Below are positions 44,500 through 51,660 of a DNA stretch of 64,000 nt, piece after piece; the first letter of the stretch is position 1; the number at the start of each line of letters is the position of its first letter. Under the pieces are notes generated by a model. That model saw only the letters and a list, made by a program, of their open reading frames with translations, was not told the DNA's origin and ran no database searches. Source of the stretch: Nocardioides sp. InS609-2 (GTDB lineage: Bacteria; Actinomycetota; Actinomycetes; Propionibacteriales; Nocardioidaceae); the NCBI RefSeq assembly GCF_023208195.1, contig NZ_CP060034.1:2852001-2916000 (forward strand), written 5' to 3'. The translations under genes were made by a program, and so were the position numbers.

Positions 44500-45716
44500 G
44501 CGGAGTCTCCGATGGGTGCGTCGGCCGAGGCTGGGGCGGTCACGGGCTGGGGCTTGCCGGGTGCAGTGCCGCCGAAGCGCTCGCGGTCGTGCACGTCCTG
44601 CGGCGAGATAACCCCGGTCTGGAGGTAGATGCGGTCCACCTCGGCGCGCGTCTTGGCGTCGGGACGAAGCCACTCGGCCAGGTCGAACTTGGCGGTCTGC
44701 CCGTAGGGGAGCAGGGTGCTAATCGAGGTTTCGACCGGGGCGAGATAGTTCGGTGCGAGCGTGAGCCGCATGAACTGGGTGTCGATCATTTCGAGGTTGG
44801 AGTAGGTCAGGCTCGTGCCCTCGACGGCGGCGTGGAGGTAGTCGGCGGGCATGCCGAACATGCGGGCGACGTCGAGGACGCCGAAGTTCTGCGCCTGAAT
44901 CCATTGCGCGTCCTCGGGCTTGAGCATGATCGGCTGGTAGGACAGGCCCTTGCCGAGGACGCGGATCTGCGGGCCGAGACGGCGGTTGATGGTGGCCGCG
45001 TCGGGCTGGTCATCGAAGACCTCGGGGTTGTGCCAGATCTGGCGGTACATGGCCACACTGCCGGGGTCGAGCTGCTGGTCGCTCGACAGCACTCCGGACG
45101 GCACGTCGTTCGAGTTGAACCAGTTGGAGGCGTAGTCGCGCACATCGAGCGCACCGCCGAGCGAGACCCGGCACGCGGTGATGGGGCTGATGCCACGGTT
45201 GTGGCCCGGCACCTGCATGCCCCACACGTGGAGGACGTCGGAGTCGGCGAGGTCGATAAACCGGCCGAGGCGGTGGTCGAAGGTCGTGTAGGACTTGACG
45301 CCCTTGACCCAGCGGACGTGAGTCAGGAAGGCGTTCAGCACCTCGGCGGCGGCGATGCTGCGGTCCGGGCCGAGGTGCTTGCGGTAGAAGATATTGCCGT
45401 CCGAGGCCATCGAGACCACCGAGCGGTGAATCCACTCGGGAAGGCTGCGCCACGGGTCCGGCTTGACGACCAGGGATGGGGCCGGAGCGACGAGTGTCTT
45501 GCCGCGCCACGAGCCCAGGGTGAGTTGCGAGGAAACGCCGCTGAGGATCTGGATCGAGCGGAACACAGCCGGAAGGCCGAGTGCCCGGTCGAAGGTGACC
45601 GTCGATGTGTTCGCCCGTGAGGGCGGCATCACGTTGGCGGAGTAGTCGCCGACCGGCTCGTCCTCGGACGGCACCTCGGAGAGGAGTTGGCCGAGGCGCT
45701 TCGTCAGGTATCCCAC
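44496..45716 (-). CDS. HK97-family phage portal protein
   Basis: 406 residues. GLPAVFRSIQILSGVSSQL, DVLHVWGMQVPGHNRGISPI and FGVLDVARMFGMPADYLHAA are conserved segments of the HK97/Phage_portal family. The portal is the dodecameric DNA gate of the capsid. The GTG at 45716 has GAGG upstream; a TTG at 45731 is the alternative. It lies between terminase and protease genes in the usual order and appears full length. Confidence 0.88.
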   Translation of the reverse strand: MGYLTKRLGQLLSEVPSEDEPVGDYSANVMPPSRANTSTVTFDRALGLPAVFRSIQILSGVSSQLTLGSWRGKTLVAPAPSLVVKPDPWRSLPEWIHRSVVSMASDGNIFYRKHLGPDRSIAAAEVLNAFLTHVRWVKGVKSYTTFDHRLGRFIDLADSDVLHVWGMQVPGHNRGISPITACRVSLGGALDVRDYASNWFNSNDVPSGVLSSDQQLDPGSVAMYRQIWHNPEVFDDQPDAATINRRLGPQIRVLGKGLSYQPIMLKPEDAQWIQAQNFGVLDVARMFGMPADYLHAAVEGTSLTYSNLEMIDTQFMRLTLAPNYLAPVETSISTLLPYGQTAKFDLAEWLRPDAKTRAEVDRIYLQTGVISPQDVHDRERFGGTAPGKPQPVTAPASADAPIGDSA

Positions 45717-45782
45717 GTAGAAAATCCTCAACGCGGGTGTGTCAACATGACACAGATCGGCAGGCCGTCGCGCTCAAGCTGA

Positions 45783-45817
45783 GAGCGACGCGTAGTACGT
45801 CGACGCGCTACGCGTCA
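45783..45817. repeat. Third copy of the 13-mer with an inverted partner
   Basis: GAGCGACGCGTAG at 45783-45795 is followed by CTACGCGTC at 45809-45817, its partial complement. The exact 13-mer also occurs at 39295-39307 and 39343-39355. Here it fills the gap between terminase and portal genes. Confidence 0.7.
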
Positions 45818-47401
45818 GAAGAGTTGCTGGCTGTTCGAGGGTCTGACCGAGGCCACGTAGACGCCCATGACGGTGGCGATCACGGCGTCGATGTCGCTGG
45901 GCGAAAGGGTGCGCGAGATCCGCCATCCCTCGGGGGTGTTGCGGCGTTTGGCCTTGGGCATCTGCGCACGGGTGAGCGCGTCACCAGGGTGACGCAGGGC
46001 GCGACGCGCGATGGTCGCGGCGGTGGTCACGGCAGCGGCTTGCATCTCGGAGGCAGTGAGCGCCCACACGTCGCGACCGTCTTCCTTGAGGGTGGCACCG
46101 ACAGCGGCCAAGGTGACCCGGTCCAGGGCGAACGCGCACGGCCCACGTGCCGCGAGCAGACGGCAGGCCGCTACGAGCCGGTCATGGTCCGGGTCCGGGA
46201 GGACGGCGACGATCTCCGTGTTGATGATGCCGTCGCTGTTGCTGGTGGCCTTGATGGTGGCCCACTCCCAGCCCCCCGACCTGTCGAGGCTGTAGACTCT
46301 CTCTGAGGCGTGCTCGATCTCGTCCTCGGAGGCGGTGTCGTTCCATGCTGCGATGGATGCCCACGAGTCGGCGGAGCCGACCACGAAGCGGTTAAGGGTG
46401 TAGCGGATGACGCGGTCGCGTCCGGTGACGCCGCGCTTGTCTCGGCCTGCCGGCCAAAGTTTGCGGGCGTCGGCCATCACCACGTCGAGGTCGATCCGGC
46501 CGCATGCTATGGCGGGGTTGGCGGCGATCACGTTGGCCTCGGTGAGTTCGTCGTCTGCGCCTTCCCACACGAAGAATCCGAAGCGTTCGTCCCCGCCATC
46601 GAGAGCGACCTCGCCCTCTTGGTACAGCCGGATCAGCAACTCGGAGTCGTCGTCGCCCGCCGTGGTGATGCCGAGCAGGATCGCGTTTGGCTGCGCGGTC
46701 TGCCCCTTCACGATGGCATCCCACAGGGCGAGGATGCCGAGGTGGAGTTCGTCGTAGAGGCCACCGGACACCGGGTGGCCCTGGGCGGTCTCCTCGTTCG
46801 GCGGGAGGATCTGGTAGAGCCCGTTACCGAGCCCGGCCGCGCCACGGTCGCGGCGCTTCATCTCGGCGAGGCTGAGCCCGCGCGGGTGTGGGTACGCCCG
46901 CTTGTGGATGCCGCGCGTCTCGGTCGGGCGCAGCTCGCGCAGCAAGGCCGGGTTCGCCTCGATGGCGTAGCGGAGCCGGTCGTAGACGATCTTGGCCTGT
47001 TCCTCGACCGAGGCCATCCCGACCACGCGCGGGCCACGGACGTGCATCGCGATCAGGAACAGCGCGAGCAGCGCGGCGATGATGCTCTTGCCGTTCTGCC
47101 GGGCAATCGAGATCACGACCTGCCGGTAGCGCAGCCGACCGCGCAACTTCTCGACAGGCCAGTCAGGCGGGTACGTCTCCAACACGTGCCGGATGAGCCA
47201 CGCCTGCCAGATGTCGAGCAGGAACCGTAGCGTCTCGGGAGAGCGCCAGTGCTCGCCCGAGATCGCGAGCAGCCGGTCTCCCTCGGTGGTGAAGTCCTCG
47301 TCACCGGTCAGCGACGGGGTGTAGCGCGCCGGGTGCCAGTCGCCCACCGGCACAAGGTCGGCGTCCGGCTCGAAGCCGGGCACAAGCAGGTCGGCGCTCA
47401 C
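45815..47401 (-). CDS. Phage terminase large subunit
   Basis: 528 residues. The packaging ATPase has a Walker A of the ARQNGKS form at about residues 100-106 (VVISIARQNGKS), a Walker B-like GGLYDELHLG, and a coupling motif GITTAGDD. The nuclease half has Asp-rich segments (YSLDRSGGWEW, DVVMADAR). It is a TerL of the actinophage siphovirus type. Intact, and overlapping the start of nothing; the small subunit gene overlaps its start by 4 bases. Confidence 0.9.
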   Translation of the reverse strand: MSADLLVPGFEPDADLVPVGDWHPARYTPSLTGDEDFTTEGDRLLAISGEHWRSPETLRFLLDIWQAWLIRHVLETYPPDWPVEKLRGRLRYRQVVISIARQNGKSIIAALLALFLIAMHVRGPRVVGMASVEEQAKIVYDRLRYAIEANPALLRELRPTETRGIHKRAYPHPRGLSLAEMKRRDRGAAGLGNGLYQILPPNEETAQGHPVSGGLYDELHLGILALWDAIVKGQTAQPNAILLGITTAGDDDSELLIRLYQEGEVALDGGDERFGFFVWEGADDELTEANVIAANPAIACGRIDLDVVMADARKLWPAGRDKRGVTGRDRVIRYTLNRFVVGSADSWASIAAWNDTASEDEIEHASERVYSLDRSGGWEWATIKATSNSDGIINTEIVAVLPDPDHDRLVAACRLLAARGPCAFALDRVTLAAVGATLKEDGRDVWALTASEMQAAAVTTAATIARRALRHPGDALTRAQMPKAKRRNTPEGWRISRTLSPSDIDAVIATVMGVYVASVRPSNSQQLF

Positions 47402-47727
47402 TCCATCCCCAAGCCGAAGATGGATTCCTCGTTGAACGGGCCGGAATCGGTCAGGCTCGGAGCTGCGGGGGCCGGTGCCGGGCGACGCGCGTCGAGCCGA
47501 TACAGCACCTTGTCGAAGGACGAGGCAAGGGCCGACTGAATCTCGAAGCGCTCGCGCATCTGCCGGTCGAGTGATGTGGCGATGCTGCGGGCGTGGACCT
47601 TGAGCGGAGCGTCTGCGTCGGTCAACCAGGTCGCAGCCGCCAGGTACTTTTCGATGGCTGCCGTGTAGGTGTCGCCGTCCGGCGATCCGGTCGGATCACC
47701 CTCGGTCTCGGTCGAATCCTCGGACAT
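47398..47727 (-). CDS. Putative terminase small subunit
   Basis: 109 residues with an acidic N-terminus, a helical middle (YTAAIEKYLAAATWL, HARSIATSLDRQM) and a C-terminus GPFNEESIFGLGME. Its position directly upstream of and overlapping terL, and its size, fit a small terminase; there is no clear helix-turn-helix. GAAAGGG lies upstream of the ATG. Confidence 0.6.
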   Translation of the reverse strand: MSEDSTETEGDPTGSPDGDTYTAAIEKYLAAATWLTDADAPLKVHARSIATSLDRQMRERFEIQSALASSFDKVLYRLDARRPAPAPAAPSLTDSGPFNEESIFGLGME

Positions 47728-47804
47728 GTCTGCCCTTTCTTGTCTGGCTGGCGGGATTATTCGGAGGTCTCTGTGTGTGGAGGCTGCGAGCCATGTGTCT
47801 TGCG

Positions 47805-48071
47805 CTAACTCGGTGCCAAAAAAACGAGGTCGGCGAGTTCGGGGTAGCGCGGGTTGAGCCACGGCAATCGCTCGACCGACTGGTCGTTGCTGTCGCTCTT
47901 GCGTCGGTTGCACGGGCCGCAGAGCGTCTGCATGTTGTCGATGTCGAGGGCGAGTTCGGGGTAGAGCGACGCGGGCTTGATGTGGTCGGCTTGCAGCTCT
48001 TCGGTAGAGCCGCACTCGACACGCAGGGCCTGCCACTCGGCGGTGTTCTTGAACGCATCGTGAGCGCTCAT
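47805..48071 (-). CDS. Phage HNH endonuclease
   Basis: 88 residues. ADHIKPAS contains the catalytic DH pair, NMQTLCGPCNRRKSD the N and second H-equivalent/zinc Cys pair. HNH nucleases beside terminase genes assist DNA packaging cuts in many siphoviruses. The ATG at 48071 overlaps the stop of the upstream zinc-finger gene (ATGA); an in-frame start further upstream at 48125 would run through that gene. Confidence 0.85.
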   Translation of the reverse strand: MSAHDAFKNTAEWQALRVECGSTEELQADHIKPASLYPELALDIDNMQTLCGPCNRRKSDSNDQSVERLPWLNPRYPELADLVFLAPS

Positions 48072-48229
48072 CGCTCGACCCACTGCTTGCGCCGGGTGAG
48101 GTGCCACTGTCCGCATTCCGGGCACTCATAGCAGCGCAGCGGGCCGAGGTTCACCGAGCAGCGCAGGGCTGCCGCGATGGCTGTCTCGAAGTCCGGGTAG
48201 GAGCCCGTCTTGCCACTGGCGCACTTCAT
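48068..48229 (-). CDS. Small zinc-ribbon phage protein
   Basis: 53 residues, MKCASGKTGSYPDFETAIAA at the start and CYECPECGQWHLT near the end, giving a CxxC pair plus a distal Cys (KC, RC) set. Between an HTH gene and the HNH gene with ATGA overlaps on both sides, which is the best evidence that it is real. Function unknown. Confidence 0.65.
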   Translation of the reverse strand: MKCASGKTGSYPDFETAIAAALRCSVNLGPLRCYECPECGQWHLTRRKQWVER

Positions 48230-48375
48230 GCCCTGACCTCCGAGCGGATGCGGTGCAGGGTGCGCAGGCTGATGCCGAGATCGGCAGCAACCTCCGCCCA
48301 GGTCAGGCCACGGCGTCGAAGGCTGGTGATGTCCTCGACGTAGGTCTCACGGTCGTAAGCCGGGATGCCACTCAT
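48226..48375 (-). CDS. Small helix-turn-helix phage protein
   Basis: 49 residues; LTWAEVAADLGISLRTLHRI is a helix-turn-helix. Coupled by overlaps to the genes on both sides. Possibly a transcription factor of the late leftward genes. Confidence 0.65.
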   Translation of the reverse strand: MSGIPAYDRETYVEDITSLRRRGLTWAEVAADLGISLRTLHRIRSEVRA

Positions 48376-49028
48376 CCGGTCGCCGTCGCTTCCCCGTAGC
48401 CAGCGCCTTTGCCGTGAGCACCGGAGACGCGAGGCGCGTAGGTGTGGCCGCTGACGTGGGCCTTGCGCATGCACTCGGTCTCATCGAGCCCGCACTGATC
48501 GCACGGACCGAGCGCGCTCGCGCGCGGACCAGTTACGGACGTAGGAACCGGGGTTGTCTGTTCTGTGGATGGTTCTATGGATGGTTTGGGTGCAGTGGGC
48601 TGCGGGGGGTGGGGTGCAGTGGGCTGCGGGGGGTGGGTGCAGTGGGCTGCGGGGGGTGCAGTGGGCTGCGGGGGGGATATCCACAGGTCGGCAGGAGCCT
48701 CGGCGATCGGCTTGAGGTTGTGATTGGGGCTCCGGTCGCAGTTGACCGGGCACGAGATGGTGATCTCGTAGCGGTTCGGCCGCAGCGAGTTCTTCCAGTT
48801 GGCCGTTCCTCCCTGCTGCAAGTAGACGACCAACTCGCCCGCCTTCACGAGCCGATTGAGGGCGTCCTGAACGGCCCTCTCGGTGACGTTCGTGTACCGC
48901 ACCAGCCGCTTGATCGTGGGCCATGCGCCACCGTCGCCAGCGTGGTTGGCGATGCCCATCAAGAGCAGCTTGTCGGTGCCACGAGCGCGGCTGTGGTACA
49001 GAACCATGTTCTGTGCCTCGATGCTCAT
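48372..49028 (-). CDS. Phage replication/initiator-like protein with an N-terminal winged helix and repeat linker
   Basis: 218 residues. MSIEAQNMVLYHSRARGTDK and LLMGIANHAGDGGAWPTIKR followed by TNVTERAVQDALNRLVKAGE is the winged-helix domain of phage replication proteins (DnaD/RepA-like). A low-complexity linker PPQPTAP... (about residues 118-148) is encoded by G-rich tandem repeats, and the C-terminus has a Cys cluster (CDQCGLDETEC) with a His. The zinc-like tail and helicase-loader role are inferred. Confidence 0.65.
   Translation of the reverse strand: MSIEAQNMVLYHSRARGTDKLLLMGIANHAGDGGAWPTIKRLVRYTNVTERAVQDALNRLVKAGELVVYLQQGGTANWKNSLRPNRYEITISCPVNCDRSPNHNLKPIAEAPADLWISPPQPTAPPAAHCTHPPQPTAPHPPQPTAPKPSIEPSTEQTTPVPTSVTGPRASALGPCDQCGLDETECMRKAHVSGHTYAPRVSGAHGKGAGYGEATATG
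48591..48678. repeat. G-rich tandem repeat within the replication-like gene
   Basis: Four copies of TGCAGTGGGCTGCGGGGGG starting at 48591, 48615, 48638 and 48657; unit lengths 24, 23 and 19. Total 66 bases (22 codons), so the reading frame is kept overall although single units shift it. The plus strand has many G runs. Confidence 0.85.
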
Positions 49029-49165
49029 AGGTCGGCGTACACCTCGTCTCGACGGCCCTCGACAACGGCGAGGCAGGTGTCGCAGTCGAAGCAGAGGACG
49101 GCCCACGAGTTGAAGCCGTTGGCTTGGACGACGGTGGACCCCGAGCAGCAGCGATGAACGCTCAT
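49025..49165 (-). CDS. Small Cys-rich phage protein
   Basis: 46 residues with CC near the start and CFDCDTC in the middle, a likely metal-binding knuckle. ATGA overlaps with both neighbours. Function unknown. Confidence 0.6.
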   Translation of the reverse strand: MSVHRCCSGSTVVQANGFNSWAVLCFDCDTCLAVVEGRRDEVYADL

Positions 49166-49329
49166 GGCGCTACCTCGGGGTCAATCTCGTCGCGCCGCCA
49201 GCGTTCGAGCTGCGAGGGCGAGACGTCGTCGGGCAGCACGGACAGGTGGACCTTGCCGAGGTGGACGTCGATGACCGTGCCGCCTCGACCGAGCCGCGTG
49301 ACACGGTCGCGGCGCTTGACGGCGCTCAT
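49162..49329 (-). CDS. Small phage protein of unknown function
   Basis: 55 residues: MSAVKRRDRVTRLGRGGTVI at the start (basic), acidic SQLERWRRDEID at the end. Overlaps the next gene by ATGA. No motif recognised. Confidence 0.55.
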   Translation of the reverse strand: MSAVKRRDRVTRLGRGGTVIDVHLGKVHLSVLPDDVSPSQLERWRRDEIDPEVAP

Positions 49330-49342
49330 GACACACCGCCAG

Positions 49343-49582
49343 TCAGGCGACGGCGCCCCGGTCCTGCCACTCGACCGAGAGCCGGACCATGAAGTCCTTG
49401 AGCCGTGGTCGAGGGGTGCTCTCGGCGTACAGGGCCTCGTCGGAGACGTAGCCGATGCATGTCGCGTCGCAGCCTTGCTGCCACGTCCACGCTTCCGACC
49501 AGTACGCCTCCATGAGGTACTGATGCCACAGGTTGACCGCGCACGGTGTCCCGTCCCTTCTCAGCCGTCGCTTGACGTGCAC
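49343..49582 (-). CDS. Small phage protein of unknown function
   Basis: 79 residues from the GTG at 49582: VHVKRRLRRDGTPCAVNLWH then YLMEAYWSEAWTWQQGCDAT. Trp- and Cys-rich, no family recognised. It overlaps the end of the EEP-nuclease gene by 22 bases. Confidence 0.5.
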   Translation of the reverse strand: MHVKRRLRRDGTPCAVNLWHQYLMEAYWSEAWTWQQGCDATCIGYVSDEALYAESTPRPRLKDFMVRLSVEWQDRGAVA

Positions 49583-50256
49583 GCACGTACGCGGATGGTC
49601 GTGGTGAACGCCTCGTGGTCGGAGGCGGCGTGTAGCCCGAGCAGCCGCGACGGCTTGACGATCTCGGCGTTGGTCCAGAGTCCGTCGATCAGTCGGCCGC
49701 TGTGAGTGCCGCGCTTCGGGTAGGGCTTGCGCCACGCGGAGGTGAGGCCGGGCATGTGTCGGTGGAGCCACCGGTAGCCCAGCGCGCTCTTCTGGTTGCG
49801 GTTGAAGTCCATAAGCACCGCGACGATCTCGCCGGGCGATGACGGGCGGCGCTTGAGCGCCTTTCCTGCCTGTCGCGCTGCGCGGAGGTAGCGGCGTCGC
49901 GGGAGGTGCCCGACGACCAGCAGCAGGCCACCGATGCGCACCTCAAGGGTCCAGACGCGGCCACGGTCGCCGACGTTCAGCCTCGTGAGGGCCCTGACCT
50001 CCGTGGGCTTGAATCCCATCGCATGGGTCCATCGGACGAGTACGGCGCACTCACCTGTGGGCCCGGGCGGACCCTGGTGCACGGCGTAGCCGTTCACTGT
50101 TGCCCACGCTCGCAGGGCGACCCGGTGCCGGGTCGCAGCGACCTCGGTCAGCACGATCACGTCGGGCTTGCCCTTGGCGAGCATGTCGAGCGCCGCCCTG
50201 AACATGGCGGTGGGTCGGTCGAAGCGGCAGGCGAGGAACACGATGGTCAGGGTCAT
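49561..50256 (-). CDS. Endonuclease/exonuclease/phosphatase (EEP)-like phage protein
   Basis: 231 residues. DVIVLTEVA is the metal-binding Glu strand of EEP folds, VGHLPRRRY the His/asn region, AVLMDFNRN the Asp/Asn motif (usually GDFN), and LHAASDHEAFTTT the terminal catalytic SDH. Probably a DNA nuclease of the early region. The missing Gly in MDFN is a small deviation. Confidence 0.75.
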   Translation of the reverse strand: MTLTIVFLACRFDRPTAMFRAALDMLAKGKPDVIVLTEVAATRHRVALRAWATVNGYAVHQGPPGPTGECAVLVRWTHAMGFKPTEVRALTRLNVGDRGRVWTLEVRIGGLLLVVGHLPRRRYLRAARQAGKALKRRPSSPGEIVAVLMDFNRNQKSALGYRWLHRHMPGLTSAWRKPYPKRGTHSGRLIDGLWTNAEIVKPSRLLGLHAASDHEAFTTTIRVRACTSSDG

Positions 50257-50402
50257 CGCGGACTCACCTGCCACATGCCCCGCGAGTTGCGCCTGACCAT
50301 GTGACGCACGCCCGTGGCTCGCGCCCGACGGTCGGCGAGCGCCAGGGCGTCGTCCCACCAGTAGAGGCCCATGAGCCCGTGCATGACGCCGTGGCGCTTC
50401 AT
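50253..50402 (-). CDS. Small phage protein of unknown function
   Basis: 49 residues: MKRHGVMHGLMGLYWWDDAL at the start. It overlaps both neighbours (ATGA at each end), in a series of tiny coupled genes. Confidence 0.5.
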   Translation of the reverse strand: MKRHGVMHGLMGLYWWDDALALADRRARATGVRHMVRRNSRGMWQVSPR

Positions 50403-50584
50403 CGCTCGACCTCGCGCAGCGCCGTGACCTTGGCGTCCTTCAAACCCCTGCGGGTCTCACGCCGGGCGGCGAGACCGTCGAGGATGACGTCGATGAGCAG
50501 CCAGACGAGCAGCACCACCATTACTGTCACGAAGACAACAACGGCGGCGGCTCCTGCCCACGCGGCGACTTCCCCGGCGCTCAT
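50399..50584 (-). CDS. Small membrane phage protein
   Basis: 61 residues: a long hydrophobic helix (AAAVVVFVTVMVVLLVWLLI) followed by a basic amphipathic tail (RRETRRGLKDAKVT). Possibly a superinfection-exclusion or other inner-membrane protein, but that is only suggested by the topology and early position. Confidence 0.55.
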   Translation of the reverse strand: MSAGEVAAWAGAAAVVVFVTVMVVLLVWLLIDVILDGLAARRETRRGLKDAKVTALREVER

Positions 50585-50868
50585 AGGAACCTCGCGTCGC
50601 GCAAGGGCACGTCACCGGGCCGCGTCGTGAGATCGCGGCGCAGGCGCTCGATGGCCTCGGCGACTGCGAGCGTGGCGTAGATGTCTGCCAACTTGAGCGA
50701 CGTGCCGATCTCGCGGTGAAGGTCGGAGATGGCCGCGTTCTTGCTGCGGTCACCGTCGCCGACGAGGTCATCGAGGTCGCAGTCGAGTTCGTCGGCGTGG
50801 GTCAGATGCTCGCGAGCGAGGTCTGACGAACGTGTAGTTACATCGTTGTGGTTTTTCCCATGTCGCAC
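50581..50868 (-). CDS. First leftward early phage gene, unknown function
   Basis: 95 residues from a GTG at 50868 (a TTG at 50877 is an alternative). Helical and charged: DLDDLVGDGDRSKNAAISDL, LADIYATLAVAEAIERL. First gene of the leftward run, divergent from the repressor-like ORF with about 70 bases between them: the position of Cro-like or early regulators. No DNA-binding motif is evident. Confidence 0.55.
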   Translation of the reverse strand: MRHGKNHNDVTTRSSDLAREHLTHADELDCDLDDLVGDGDRSKNAAISDLHREIGTSLKLADIYATLAVAEAIERLRRDLTTRPGDVPLRDARFL

Positions 50869-50936
50869 AGATTGCAACAGGGCTGTTACCCGTGTCTAGC
50901 AACACGCCAGAACTTTCCTAACAATATTGATGCGAA

Positions 50937-51260
50937 ATGGCTGAAGCAGCCTGTAGATTCCGTCGTATGACGACACTGAGGCACGAGATGGCAACGGTTG
51001 ACGCCACCATCTCGGAGAATGTGAACACGATGCTCCACCGGACGCGCACAGCCGTCCCAGAGGTGGCGACGGCGCTGGGCATGTCGAAGCAGACGCTGTG
51101 GCGCAAGGTGACAGGCCGGGGTAGCCCGTGGCTGTTCGTAGAGGTCCAGGCTCTCGCCGGCCACTTCACGGTGTCGGTCGAGCAGCTCTCAGGGGAACTG
51201 CCCGACTTGAGTACTTGGTGCGCCTGTAGGGATTCGAACCCCAAACCTTCTGATCCGTAG
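50937..51260 (+). CDS. Phage repressor-like protein ending through attR inside tRNA-Arg
   Basis: 107 residues from the ATG at 50937 (or 97 from 50967; neither has a good Shine-Dalgarno). Helix-turn-helix: VPEVATALGMSKQTLWRKV; then FVEVQALAGHFTVSVEQL, typical of small actinophage immunity repressors. The last 14 residues are read from the 35-bp att core and three tRNA codons, stopping at TAG 51258. In the circular phage the frame would not meet this stop and would continue 50 codons from 37038 to a TGA at 37188-37190. Function as the immunity repressor is inferred from position, HTH and architecture. Confidence 0.75.
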   Translation: MAEAACRFRRMTTLRHEMATVDATISENVNTMLHRTRTAVPEVATALGMSKQTLWRKVTGRGSPWLFVEVQALAGHFTVSVEQLSGELPDLSTWCACRDSNPKPSDP

Positions 51261-51291
51261 TCAGATGCTCTATCCGTTGAGCTACAGGCGC
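51216..51291 (-). tRNA. tRNA-Arg (anticodon ACG)
   Basis: 76 nt with encoded CCA. Acceptor GCGCCTG pairs with CAGGCGC, the anticodon loop is CTACGGA (ACG) and the T-loop is GGTTCGAATCC. The 3' 35 bp are the phage attachment core, so the gene is reconstituted by phage DNA at the right junction. Confidence 0.95.
51218..51252. repeat. attR core
   Basis: Identical to 37004-37038. Overlaps both the tRNA-Arg 3' end and the last codons of the repressor-like ORF. Confidence 0.93.
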
Positions 51292-51660
51292 ATGTCGCTC
51301 AGTTGCCTGAGGACTGGACGAGGATAGCCGACCTGTTCGGACCCCACGAAATCAGTACGACGCGGGCGGGTGGATGTGACGCCCGGCACACCCTTGGAAC
51401 GGTCCAATATGTGCCGAACAGGCGAGCAGTTAGCCTCCCTTCCAACCCGCGCGCGAGCGAGCATCACCGCAGGTCGTGGTTCGGGGGCACGACCGGTCGC
51501 CGGCAACGAAGCCGTCGTCCTTGACAACGACATAGGCACCGCAATGACGCGATGCCGCAGACCACACTCCACGATCACCGTCGACACGCTCGACGGCCGG
51601 TTGCGCCAAACGCGAAAGCGTTGGCGACTGCCGCGAATGCGCGAGAGGGATATGCCACGC

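Noticed and set aside
48591..48678. CRISPR-like short repeats
   Set aside because: Units are contiguous without spacers and lie inside a coding gene; no cas genes anywhere in the window.
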